Shown here: positions 33,952-42,744 of the stretch, piece after piece | How positions within the stretch are numbered: the stretch's first letter is position 1 | Layout: each line of letters begins with the position of its first letter | Source of the DNA: Phyllobacterium chamaecytisi | Lineage (GTDB): Bacteria > Pseudomonadota > Alphaproteobacteria > Rhizobiales > Rhizobiaceae | DNA: 64,000 nt | NCBI RefSeq assembly: GCF_020164455.1 | Contig: NZ_JAIQWW010000007.1 | Location: forward strand, 62,001-126,000 | Direction: 5' to 3' | Notes under the pieces: generated by a model | What the model saw: only the letters and a program-made list of their open reading frames with translations | The model's database searches: none | What the model was told of the DNA's origin: nothing | Made by a program: the position numbers and the translations under genes

Positions 33952-35390
33952 GAGCGCATGCCACCGTAGAGCAGCAACGCCGCGCCAATAGCTATAACAA
34001 TCTGACTGCGCCAGTCAGAAATGATGAACACGACAGGGTCGTCGTGCATCTCACCGCGATGCGCCAGAATCCAGATGCGGATGTTGAGATAGAGCACGAT
34101 CGGACAAAGTGGCCAAATCAACCATGGGTACGAGTAGAGACTAACAACAGCATCGCTATTTACGTAGAGAGCCAGGACGAGTGCAGCGGCAAAGGCTGAC
34201 GAGACGCCGCATTGCGCCACGACTTCTCGATCGGCCTGTCGGTATCCCCTGCCCGCGATACGGTTCTTTTCGACAAGTGCCGTGTTTTGCAGTTCGACAT
34301 AACGTTTGACGAGCGCGAGTGAAAGAAAGAAGAACGACGAAAACGCCAGCAGCCAAAATGAACCCTCGATCTGGCTGGCCGCTGAGCCCGCAAGAATTCG
34401 GAGCGTATAGAGGCCTGCCAGCGTCAAGACATCGATCAGCAACATACGCTTCAGCGATAGCGAATAAGCCGTCGTCGAAATGAGATAGACCAGCAACACG
34501 GCGCTAAACACCCAAGGCAATTGCGTGGCAAGCAGACCGGCAAGGACAAGCAGCGCGACAGCAACTTTCAGACCGAAGGAAATAGAGAATAGGCCGCTGG
34601 CAAAAGCTCTATTCCTCTTTCGCGCGTGCTGGCGGTCCAACGGAAGATCAAACAGGTCGTTGACGATATAGATTGCCGAAGCAGCGAATGAGAAAGCAAA
34701 GAATGCAATGATCGAGTTGATGAGAATCTGCCAGTTCATGATCTGGTGATCGAGTATCGGCGGAACAAAAATCAGCGTGTTCTTCATCCATTGATGCACG
34801 CGCAACATCCTGGAGAAGGTTTTCCAATCGGTCTTCGGCGTTTCAAACAATTTCGCGGAATGTGTGCGCTGCCATTTCGCTGCGGCCCGATCCGGTGCAA
34901 CAACGACCGCTTCGCTTGCCGCATCGAACACCGGAACATCCGCTCGGCTGTTTCCCGCGTAGGCAAACTTGACGTCACCGAAAGTCTCCAGCAGAAATTT
35001 GGTCTTGTGCACAGACGTCAGGTTGCGCGTTTCATCTGTCGCATAGACGGCATCGAAAAAACCCAGATATGCGGCAATGCTCTCGGCAAACTTGCGCGCC
35101 GCGCCAGTCGCAAGCACCAGCCTTCGACCCTTGCGGTGCTCCTCGCGCAGGTAAGCGACGAACTCCCCCCGGTAAGGGAGTATTGCGGGGTCAATCGCGA
35201 CGCGAAGCGATATCTGATGTTTGAGATGACCTTTTCCCTTTAAAGCCCAAAGGGGCAGAAGAAAGAGATACAGCATGTTCTGTTTGAGCAGTTGAAACGT
35301 ACTTTCCCATAGAAGATCAGTGGCTATAAGCGTGCCGTCGAGATCTACTACGAGGTCAACAGTTTTGTTGTCAGAACGAGCATCCACCAC
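33948..35390 (-). CDS. HAD phosphatase-UbiA prenyltransferase fusion (DPPR synthase/phosphatase-like)
   Basis: This 480-residue protein fuses an N-terminal HAD-type phosphatase (about residues 12-195, with DLDGT at D16/D18 and AGNSRADVPVF) to a UbiA-family membrane domain. The UbiA part (195-480) has NDLFDLPLD (N244, D245, D248, D252) and about eight hydrophobic segments. In mycobacteria, and NoeC-like in Azorhizobium, a UbiA enzyme joins 5-phosphoribosyl pyrophosphate to polyprenyl phosphate and a phosphatase removes the 5-phosphate. A fusion would do both steps. GTG 35390 follows AGGGA and is the start. It leads the five-gene minus-strand unit. Confidence 0.88.
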   Translation of the reverse strand: MVDARSDNKTVDLVVDLDGTLIATDLLWESTFQLLKQNMLYLFLLPLWALKGKGHLKHQISLRVAIDPAILPYRGEFVAYLREEHRKGRRLVLATGAARKFAESIAAYLGFFDAVYATDETRNLTSVHKTKFLLETFGDVKFAYAGNSRADVPVFDAASEAVVVAPDRAAAKWQRTHSAKLFETPKTDWKTFSRMLRVHQWMKNTLIFVPPILDHQIMNWQILINSIIAFFAFSFAASAIYIVNDLFDLPLDRQHARKRNRAFASGLFSISFGLKVAVALLVLAGLLATQLPWVFSAVLLVYLISTTAYSLSLKRMLLIDVLTLAGLYTLRILAGSAASQIEGSFWLLAFSSFFFLSLALVKRYVELQNTALVEKNRIAGRGYRQADREVVAQCGVSSAFAAALVLALYVNSDAVVSLYSYPWLIWPLCPIVLYLNIRIWILAHRGEMHDDPVVFIISDWRSQIVIAIGAALLLYGGMRS

Positions 35391-35541
35391 AACATATCCC
35401 TGAAATCACGCGCCTATTCAAGCTGGCAAGAATATTGCCTATCAGTCGATGACTTATCGGGAAAGTAAAAATGAAAAGTGAAGTTGATTCGGCCGCGCGA
35501 AAGATAATCTGAAAAGTAGTATCAACAGTGAATGAAGCATT

Positions 35542-35575
35542 AAAAAAACCGGCCGAAAATTGATTCCAGCCGGTT
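35542..35575 (-). terminator. Rho-independent terminator for the exported-protein gene
   Basis: On the minus strand AACCGGC pairs with GCCGGTT (35547-35575, 15-nt loop), followed by a run of T (plus-strand A run 35542-35548). It lies 36 nt beyond the stop of the gene at 35612-35875. Confidence 0.85.
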
Positions 35576-35611
35576 CGTAAACTTCGCATGTAATGCTGCA
35601 AATCGCTGAGC

Positions 35612-35875
35612 TTACTTGATCGAAACCTTACCGCCTTTGATTTCGACGGTCTCGCTGCCTTTCAAGGCTTCGCGGTCGCCATTCGGAAAGGTAACGAAGC
35701 AACCGCCATTGCAGAACTCGACAGTTTCGCCGGCGCCGACCTGCAATTCGGTTTTGCTCGAGCCTTCAGTAACAACGATAGTCTGGGCGCTTGCCTCATC
35801 GTTCTTAACGCTGGCGGCAAATGCTGATCCCGCTGAAACGGCAGACAAAAGAACGGCAACAACAAACTTGTTCAT
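35612..35875 (-). CDS. Small exported protein of unknown function
   Basis: The 87-residue protein has a clear signal peptide (MNKFVVAVLLSAVSAGSAFAA) and a mature part of about 65 residues with two Cys in EFCNGGCFVTF. It is Glu/Lys-rich and would be periplasmic, perhaps with a disulfide. I recognise no family. GAGAT directly before the ATG is a weak Shine-Dalgarno. An intrinsic terminator follows, so it is a single-gene unit. Confidence 0.75.
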   Translation of the reverse strand: MNKFVVAVLLSAVSAGSAFAASVKNDEASAQTIVVTEGSSKTELQVGAGETVEFCNGGCFVTFPNGDREALKGSETVEIKGGKVSIK

Positions 35876-36311
35876 ATCTCTACGGTGCTTCCACCGCCTC
35901 TGTTACGGAACCCCAACGGGCTCTTTGACAACAGTTATAACGGGATCAAGTTGAACGGCAACTGAACGGCCAGGGGTTTTTCAAGTTGGGCAGCTCCGTA
36001 ACCATCATTGAATCATTTTCGGTTGTGGATATGCCCAATGACCCAGACGAATTGGATGCAACAACTCACCCGTCCAAACCAGTCGGCGGAGCGACATTGC
36101 TTGACGTTATGGTTACGATGCGGATGATAATTTGACGGTAGTCTTACTATAATGAAGAATATAATCGGGGCGTGAAGTATTTTTTTTAATGTGCATCCCA
36201 ACGTCTATATTCCCGTCGTCAACCTTGACCAGTCGCGACACATTCTGTTGATTGGTCCTTGAAGCAAACTACTCGCGAGTCACTCGTTTCGCCATCGAGA
36301 CAAATGAGATC
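35876..36311. other. 436-bp gene-poor stretch upstream of soxDAG
   Basis: No convincing gene is seen. The stretch is AT-rich at 36100-36190 and holds -10-like TATAAT boxes at 36148-36153 and 36160-36165, with TTGACG at 36101 and 36132 at non-standard spacing. A promoter for soxDAG is plausible. No soxB remnant was found in the three forward frames next to soxD. Confidence 0.5.
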
Positions 36312-36587
36312 ATGATAATCAAATGCCCCTATTGCGGACCTCGGGATGTCATCGAATTCACCTATCAAGGCGATGCAACGCGTAAACGACCAGATCTGGC
36401 ATCCATCGATCAGGACGCGTGGAATTCCTACGTCTTTGATCGCACCAACCCCAGCGGTCCCCATCGAGAGTTCTGGCTTCATACGGGCGGTTGCCGCCAG
36501 CATCTCCTTGTCACGCGGGATATGACGACTCATACCATTTCATCCGTCGTATTTGCGCGCGGCACCGTGAGTGGTGACCGTTCATGA
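36312..36587 (+). CDS. soxD: Sarcosine oxidase subunit delta
   Basis: This 91-residue protein is the zinc-binding delta subunit of heterotetrameric sarcosine oxidase. It begins MIIKCPYCGPRDVIEF, with Cys ligands in CPYCG, and has GGCRQHL near the C-terminal third. A TTG at 36252 would extend the frame, but ATG 36312 gives the normal family start. It overlaps soxA by four bases (ATGA). The complex oxidises sarcosine to glycine and passes the one-carbon unit to tetrahydrofolate. The expected soxB gene is not upstream. Confidence 0.9.
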   Translation: MIIKCPYCGPRDVIEFTYQGDATRKRPDLASIDQDAWNSYVFDRTNPSGPHREFWLHTGGCRQHLLVTRDMTTHTISSVVFARGTVSGDRS

Positions 36588-39571
36588 CGAGTTCGCGGCT
36601 ATCGAAGGGTGGACGTATCGACCGCTCCAAATCCATCCGTTTCACGTTCGACGGAAAGGCCTATAGCGGGCATCCGGGAGACACGCTCGCTTCCGCGCTC
36701 CTTGGCAATGGCATTACGCTTTTCGGACGCTCGTTCAAATATCATCGCCCGCGCGGTGTGTTCGCCGCCGGTAGTGATGAGCCCAACGCCCTTGTCACAG
36801 TTCTTTCCGGCGATGTACGCGAACCGAACGTCCGGGCAACGGAACTTGAGATTTTTGACGGCCTGGTCACCCAAAGTCAAAATCGGTTTCCGTCGTTGGA
36901 ACACGATTTCATGGCCATCAACCAATTGGCTGGCCCCCTGTTCTCGGCGGGATTTTATTACAAGACATTCATGGGACCGGCGATCGGCCCGCTGAAAGGC
37001 ACACGCTTCTGGATGTTTTGTGAGAAATTCATCCGCCGTGCAGCCGGACTTGGCAAAGCCGGTACGGCCCCGGACCCAGACCGTTACGAGCGCATGAACG
37101 CCTTTTGCGACGTCCTTGTCGTCGGCAGTGGTCCTGCCGGCCTGATTGCTGCGGAAGCGGCCGCCGCAACCGGCGCGCGCGTCATCATCGCGGAGGAACG
37201 CCCGCTGCCCGGCGGTTCACTGCTTGGCTCCGGCGAAATGATCCATGGACGCAACCCTGCCGTTTGGGCTCGCGAAAAGGCTGACGCTTTGGCGAATCTA
37301 TCAAATGTCCGGTTCCTGACCCGGACGTCTGTCTGGGGCTACTACGACGGCAATGTTCTCACAGCCGTCGAACATGTTACTGACTACAAGCCGAACCGGA
37401 CCAAGGGGATGCCACGCCAGCGTCATTGGGTAATTCGCGCCGGCAAGGTGATTCTAGCGACTGGCGCATTCGAGCGGCCGATCGTTTTCCCCGGCAATGA
37501 CTGTCCAGGTGTCATGCTCGCCGATGCCGTGCGCCGCTATGCGGTCGAATATAGTGTTGCGGCCGGAAATAATGTCACCCTCTTTACCAATAATGACAGC
37601 GCTTATGATGCGGCACGAACGCTGTCGATTGCCGGTGTCAATGTGATCGCGATCATCGACGTTCGGTCCGACGTATCCGGCACGTGCAGGGATATCGCGA
37701 GTGTAGCCGGCGCCGAACTACTTCTCGGTCATGCAGTTACGGCGACCCATGCTGGCAAGACGTTGAGTTCGATCTCTGTACAGCATTTCAACGCCGAGAC
37801 CGGCCGTGTTTCAGGCGCGCCTCGCGAAATCAAGACCGATTGTCTTGGTGTTTCGGGTGGCTGGTCACCCGCCATCCACCTTGCAAGTCAGGCAGGCGGC
37901 AAGCCCGAATGGGATGCGGATCTTCAGGCTTTCCTGCCGCCGGAGCCAAACCAGAACTGGGTGATGACTGGTTCCGCAGCCGGATACATGGATACGATCA
38001 GCGTCATGTCCGACGCGGCAACCAAGGGTTCAGCCAAGAGCAGGCTCATTCTCCCGCCGGTCGAAGCGCCGATGCTGGACTCGTCTCCTGCACCTGTGTT
38101 TGAAATTGAGCCCGCGGTCAAATCCCAGAAAGCCTTCGTCGATTTTCAGCATGACGTCACGGCTGACGATATTCGCCTCGCCTACCGCGAAGGTTTTCAC
38201 TCAGTCGAGCATCTGAAGCGTTACACTACGCTGGGGATGGCGACCGATCAGGGCAAGACCTCCAATGTTCCCGGCCTTGCCATTATGGCCGACGTGCGCG
38301 GCATCTCGATTCCCGAAGCAGGTACAACACGGTTCCGTCCGCCATTCACACCGGTTTCGCTAGGTACTTTGGCTGGCGAAAGATACGGAGACTTGCGTCC
38401 GCATCGTCTGACGCCCATGCATGATTGGCATCTGGCAAACGGTGCGAAGACCTATGAAGCGGGCCTCTGGCATCGCCCTATGATTTATTCCAGCCACGGC
38501 GAAACAATTGAACAGGCATATATACGTGAGGCCCGGGCAGTTCGCGAGAGTGTCGGTATCGTCGATGTTTCGACTCTCGGCAAAATCGACATACAAGGCC
38601 CCGATGCAGCGGAACTCCTTGACCGCGTTTACACAAACATGTTTTCCACCCTGCCGGTAGGTAAGGCGCGTTATGGTCTGATGCTGCGTGAAGATGGAAT
38701 TACCTTCGACGACGGCACAACCTGGCGCCTTGGCGAAACACAGTTCCTGATGACGACGACCACCGCCAACGCCGGCCCTGTCATGCAGCATCTGGAGTAT
38801 TATCTCGACTGTATTTGGCCGGAGTTGCGCGTCCACCTGACGTCGGTCACTGACGTCTGGGCGGGTTCGGCCATCTCTGGTCCAAAGTCGCGCGCTGTAC
38901 TCGAGTCCTGCGTGACTGGATCAAAAGTTGATAATGACACCCTCCCTTTCATGGGGATCATTCACGGAAAAATCGCCGATGTGCCGGTCATGGTCTGCCG
39001 CCTGTCTTTCTCGGGGGAGCTTGCTTACGAAGTTTATTGCGGTGCCGGTTTTGGAACGCAGGTATGGGAAGCCCTCCTCGCCGCTGGTAAGCCCTTTGCC
39101 ATCGTCCCCTACGGACTCGAGGCGCTCGGGACGCTGCGTATCGAAAAAGGTCATGTCACCGGTGCCGAAATTGACGGCAGAACCACAGCGCATGACCTGC
39201 ATCTCGACTGGATGCTGTCGAAGAAGAAGCCCTATATCGGCTCCGCCATGATCGGTCGTGAAGGGCTCAAGGATGAAAACCGTTTGTCGCTCGTGGGTTT
39301 GATCGCGCTTGACAATCAATCGATCAATGGTGGCAGCCACATCGTAACCGACCCTAAACCGCGCGAACCCGCCGACAGTTTTGGCCACGTCACAGCGGCC
39401 TGTTACTCACCGGCGCTTGGCAAATATATCGCACTCGCATTGGTCAAACACGGGACGTCGATGATTGGCAATCGTGCCTTTGCAACGGACCTGCTCCGAG
39501 ACAAACATTGCGCAGTAGAGATTGTCAGTCACCACATGTTCGATCCAGAAGGAAGCCGGATGCATGGCTGA
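36584..39571 (+). CDS. soxA: Sarcosine oxidase subunit alpha
   Basis: This 995-residue protein is the alpha subunit. The N-terminal ~90 residues are ferredoxin-like (Fer2_4), with GHPGDTLASALLGNG. The NAD/FAD Rossmann region follows (VVGSGPAGLIAAEA and GGSLL), and the C-terminal half is a GcvT-like folate-binding domain (about residues 600-990). In the heterotetramer, alpha carries NAD and the folate site while beta carries the covalent FMN and FAD. It starts inside soxD and overlaps soxG by eight bases. Confidence 0.93.
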   Translation: MTSSRLSKGGRIDRSKSIRFTFDGKAYSGHPGDTLASALLGNGITLFGRSFKYHRPRGVFAAGSDEPNALVTVLSGDVREPNVRATELEIFDGLVTQSQNRFPSLEHDFMAINQLAGPLFSAGFYYKTFMGPAIGPLKGTRFWMFCEKFIRRAAGLGKAGTAPDPDRYERMNAFCDVLVVGSGPAGLIAAEAAAATGARVIIAEERPLPGGSLLGSGEMIHGRNPAVWAREKADALANLSNVRFLTRTSVWGYYDGNVLTAVEHVTDYKPNRTKGMPRQRHWVIRAGKVILATGAFERPIVFPGNDCPGVMLADAVRRYAVEYSVAAGNNVTLFTNNDSAYDAARTLSIAGVNVIAIIDVRSDVSGTCRDIASVAGAELLLGHAVTATHAGKTLSSISVQHFNAETGRVSGAPREIKTDCLGVSGGWSPAIHLASQAGGKPEWDADLQAFLPPEPNQNWVMTGSAAGYMDTISVMSDAATKGSAKSRLILPPVEAPMLDSSPAPVFEIEPAVKSQKAFVDFQHDVTADDIRLAYREGFHSVEHLKRYTTLGMATDQGKTSNVPGLAIMADVRGISIPEAGTTRFRPPFTPVSLGTLAGERYGDLRPHRLTPMHDWHLANGAKTYEAGLWHRPMIYSSHGETIEQAYIREARAVRESVGIVDVSTLGKIDIQGPDAAELLDRVYTNMFSTLPVGKARYGLMLREDGITFDDGTTWRLGETQFLMTTTTANAGPVMQHLEYYLDCIWPELRVHLTSVTDVWAGSAISGPKSRAVLESCVTGSKVDNDTLPFMGIIHGKIADVPVMVCRLSFSGELAYEVYCGAGFGTQVWEALLAAGKPFAIVPYGLEALGTLRIEKGHVTGAEIDGRTTAHDLHLDWMLSKKKPYIGSAMIGREGLKDENRLSLVGLIALDNQSINGGSHIVTDPKPREPADSFGHVTAACYSPALGKYIALALVKHGTSMIGNRAFATDLLRDKHCAVEIVSHHMFDPEGSRMHG

Positions 39572-40151
39572 ATCTCAATCTCCACTCGGCAGAACCTTCA
39601 CTCCAGGCGACCACGGCAATTCCGCTGCCGGTGTTGGTGTCACGCTGCGCGAGCGAAACAACCTCTCGATCATTCAGGTTACAGCATGGCCAGACACGAT
39701 ACCGACCGTGCTGACTGCAATCGGCAGTGCTACGGGTCTTGTTCTTCAGAATAAGCCGGGGCTCGGCCGCGTCGCAGGCGAGAAATCTGTCTTTGGCTTT
39801 GCGCCCGGTCGTTATTTCGTCGTCAGCGCAACACCTGATCTCGAATCCCGGTTGCGCTCCGCCACCTCTCCGGAACTCGGGACGATGGTTGACCTAACCC
39901 ATGGCCGCACCGTCATTCGGATCAGCGGACCGCGCTCGGAATGGATATTGTCGAAACTCTTCGCCATCGACTTTTCCGAGCATGCCTTCCCGATCGCCTA
40001 TGGACGTGCCACGCTGCATCACGACATTCATGCCAACATACAGCGGATCGATGACGAGACTTTCGATCTTTACGTGTTCCGCACCTTTGCCCGCTCGTTT
40101 TGGCAGACGTTGGGACATGCGGCGGAGGAAGTCGGCTACCACGTGGAATAG
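39564..40151 (+). CDS. soxG: Sarcosine oxidase subunit gamma
   Basis: This 195-residue protein matches the gamma subunit, with DLTHGRTVIRISGPRSEWILSK and FARSFWQTLGHAAEEVGY. The longest frame starts at 39522; ATG 39564 overlaps the soxA stop by eight bases and gives the normal length. Gamma is a small GcvT-like structural subunit. The operon here is D-A-G only. The stop is 3 nt from the convergent oxidoreductase gene. Confidence 0.88.
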   Translation: MAESQSPLGRTFTPGDHGNSAAGVGVTLRERNNLSIIQVTAWPDTIPTVLTAIGSATGLVLQNKPGLGRVAGEKSVFGFAPGRYFVVSATPDLESRLRSATSPELGTMVDLTHGRTVIRISGPRSEWILSKLFAIDFSEHAFPIAYGRATLHHDIHANIQRIDDETFDLYVFRTFARSFWQTLGHAAEEVGYHVE

Positions 40152-40153
40152 GA

Positions 40154-41365
40154 TTATTTGAAAGCGAACAGGTCTTCATCCGGATCGCCCGTCCGGGTTA
40201 TTAGCCCACGAACGAGTTGCGCCGCGACCATGGAAAACGTGATCCCATTCCCGCCATATCCGAGGACGGCAAAGCATCGATGCATTTTTGGGATGGCGCC
40301 AATTGTGGGCAAACCCGTTGTGCTCGAGCCAAAGCTTCCGGTCCAGGCGTAGTCTGCTTCGGCGTTAACCTGTGGCAACAACTTCTTGAGCTTTGCGAGA
40401 ATTGCCTTGGTCTTAGCTGGCAATTTCGCGTCGCGCTTTTCCTCGTCCTCGAATTCTTCATCCTCGCCACCGACGATGATCCGCCCGTCTTGAGTCGTGC
40501 GCATATAAAGATATGGGTCCGACGCTTCCCAGATCAGGCATTCTTCGGGCCAAAGTTTTTGCTTCTGGGGCGGTGTCGCCAGTGCCCAGGTAGAAATGAT
40601 CTGGTGTCCTTTCTGCGGCACTTGCTCGGGTATTTCATAGCCCGTTGTGAAAACCAGATATTTACAACGTATTTTTCGCCCCTCCTTTGTCGCCGCAATT
40701 ACATCGCGCGACCTTGGTTCGACCGACACGATTTCAACCGGCGCGAAGATCTTGGCGCCGCGCGAGATTGCAACGTTCAGATAACCTAGTGCCAGTTTGC
40801 GCGGATTGGCTTCAATATTATCAAAACTCATCAACGCCGCCGGCCGATCAATATGAAACCTGGCATTTAGTTCGGCCCGGTTCAAAAGTTTTGTTTCAAA
40901 GCCAGCTCGGCGACGCGCCAACAACTCTCGCTGCAAGCCCTTCTCGTCGAGAAGATCGCCCGCAAGGTAAAGCGAATCCCGGTTCTGCATCTCGCAGTTT
41001 ATTCCAAGCTCACAGGTTCTTTCGCGTAGTGCATCGACCGCAAGTTTTGATCTCCGCCAAGCACGCTCGGCATCGTTGCGAGCCAGTTGTTGCGCAAGCT
41101 GATGCAAAGGTGTGTCAATTTCGAATTGCAGCAGTGCTGTGCTTGCAGGCGTTGAACCGGTCACAGGCTTTCGTCTGTCAAAAATGGACACCGAATACCC
41201 GGCTTCACTCAAGCTGTCGGCCATGAGAGCACCACTGATGCCGGCGCCAACGATCGCGATATCTATTGTTATATCTTCAAGTAGCAGGTTGAACTCAACT
41301 CCTGCAGCCCGTCGGCCAAGCCAGATGGGCTGGCCGGTTCGCAAATTCCGATGCTGTGTTGTCAT
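40154..41365 (-). CDS. FAD-dependent oxidoreductase of the DAO family (PuuB-like)
   Basis: This 403-residue flavoenzyme has an FAD motif at residues ~36-60 (DIAIVGAGISGALMADSL) and the C-terminal GYGGNGITFSMVAA typical of DAO-family amine oxidases. It begins with a segment like that of gamma-glutamylputrescine oxidases and PuuB. It converges on soxG and could be a stand-in for a missing beta subunit, but it lacks the length and pattern of SoxB, so this is a weak idea. Its substrate is unknown. Confidence 0.8.
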   Translation of the reverse strand: MTTQHRNLRTGQPIWLGRRAAGVEFNLLLEDITIDIAIVGAGISGALMADSLSEAGYSVSIFDRRKPVTGSTPASTALLQFEIDTPLHQLAQQLARNDAERAWRRSKLAVDALRERTCELGINCEMQNRDSLYLAGDLLDEKGLQRELLARRRAGFETKLLNRAELNARFHIDRPAALMSFDNIEANPRKLALGYLNVAISRGAKIFAPVEIVSVEPRSRDVIAATKEGRKIRCKYLVFTTGYEIPEQVPQKGHQIISTWALATPPQKQKLWPEECLIWEASDPYLYMRTTQDGRIIVGGEDEEFEDEEKRDAKLPAKTKAILAKLKKLLPQVNAEADYAWTGSFGSSTTGLPTIGAIPKMHRCFAVLGYGGNGITFSMVAAQLVRGLITRTGDPDEDLFAFK

Positions 41366-41433
41366 GAAGGGTCCCGGAGACGAGGCATTGATCGAGCCGA
41401 ACGGCCGAATGCGATCTTTGGTTCCCTGCGCTA

Positions 41434-42744
41434 TTAGTTCGGCAAAGTACTCTTGGCTGCGACACCGGCGATGTAAACCTCGGCGATTGTTCGATCATCG
41501 CCCATGGTCTGCATCAGCATAAGTTCTTCCACCAGTGTTTCGACGGTTTCCATGCGAACGCGCATTGCAGGTGTGGCGCGTGCATTTAGAACAACGCAGT
41601 CAGCTTCCGCACCTGTCACGAACGAGCCGATAATACCCTCCAGCGCAAGAGCCCGCGCGTTGCCCAGGGTTGCCTGGTAAAAAGACCGGAGTGGATGGTA
41701 ACGCTGCCCCTGGATATTGAGAATTTTATAGCCTTCATCCAGCGTTCGCAGCATGGAGTATGATGTGCCGCCGCCAATATCCGTCGCGATCGCGTTGCGA
41801 ATGTTTGACGCCAGAATGCGCGCCAGATCAAACAATCCGCTGCCTATGAACAAATTTGACGTCGGGCAGAAGACGGCAATCGATCCGCTGTTGGCAATCG
41901 TACTCACCTCGGCATCGCTCAAATGGATGCAATGGCCAAGCAGCGTCTTTGGCCCCAGCAGGCCATAGTGTTCATACACATTTGTGTAATCCCTACTCCA
42001 CGGGAAGAGTTGAGCAACGAAGGCAATCTCGGCAGTGTTCTCGCAAAGATGCGTCTGCACATGCAAATCCGGAAACTCGCGCACCAGCGTGCCACTCATC
42101 TCCAGCTGCTCTGATGAGGAGGTCGGAGCGAAACGCGGCGTGATTGCGTAGAGTTGACGCCCCTTGCCATGCCAGTCCGCGATAAGCGCCTTGCTATCGT
42201 CATATCCGGATTGCGGCGTATCGAGTAGACCCGGCGGCGCATTGCGGTCCATCATCACCTTACCGGCAATCATGCGCATGTTGCGCCGGTGCGCCTCCGT
42301 AAAAAATGAATGCACCGAGGCTTTGTGCACCGAGCAATATGCTGCTGCAGTTGTCGTACCATGGCGGATCAACTCATCGAAAAACGCAGAGCCGATCTTT
42401 TCCGGATGGCCTTGATTGGAAAATTTCTGCTCTTCGACGAATGTATATTTGTCGAGCCATTCCATTAAGGCACCGGCATAGGAGCCGACCACCTGCATCT
42501 GCGGATAATGAATATGACAGTCGATGAAACCCGGCATGATCAGATGCGGATGATGGTCGATGACTTCGGCGTTCTGGCCGTCTCCCGCCCGCAACGTTGC
42601 AAATTCATCCATTGCAACGATCTTGCCGTCGCGAATGAGGAGCGCTCCGTCCTCAAGATATGTGAATGTCTCGGCGCTCGTCTCACCGTTCAACGGCTCA
42701 TCATGAAATGTCAGAATACGGGCACGCAGCAATAATTCTGTCAT
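41434..42744 (-). CDS. guaD: Guanine deaminase
   Basis: This 436-residue amidohydrolase matches guanine deaminase, which converts guanine to xanthine. The metal site begins with PGFIDCHIHYPQMQ, and CSVHKASVHSFF, HLCEN and GHCIHLSDAE supply further ligands. The longest frame starts at 42780; ATG 42744 overlaps the PuuD stop by four bases and is chosen. With puuD upstream it forms a purine breakdown unit. The enzyme is cytoplasmic. Confidence 0.92.
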   Translation of the reverse strand: MTELLLRARILTFHDEPLNGETSAETFTYLEDGALLIRDGKIVAMDEFATLRAGDGQNAEVIDHHPHLIMPGFIDCHIHYPQMQVVGSYAGALMEWLDKYTFVEEQKFSNQGHPEKIGSAFFDELIRHGTTTAAAYCSVHKASVHSFFTEAHRRNMRMIAGKVMMDRNAPPGLLDTPQSGYDDSKALIADWHGKGRQLYAITPRFAPTSSSEQLEMSGTLVREFPDLHVQTHLCENTAEIAFVAQLFPWSRDYTNVYEHYGLLGPKTLLGHCIHLSDAEVSTIANSGSIAVFCPTSNLFIGSGLFDLARILASNIRNAIATDIGGGTSYSMLRTLDEGYKILNIQGQRYHPLRSFYQATLGNARALALEGIIGSFVTGAEADCVVLNARATPAMRVRMETVETLVEELMLMQTMGDDRTIAEVYIAGVAAKSTLPN

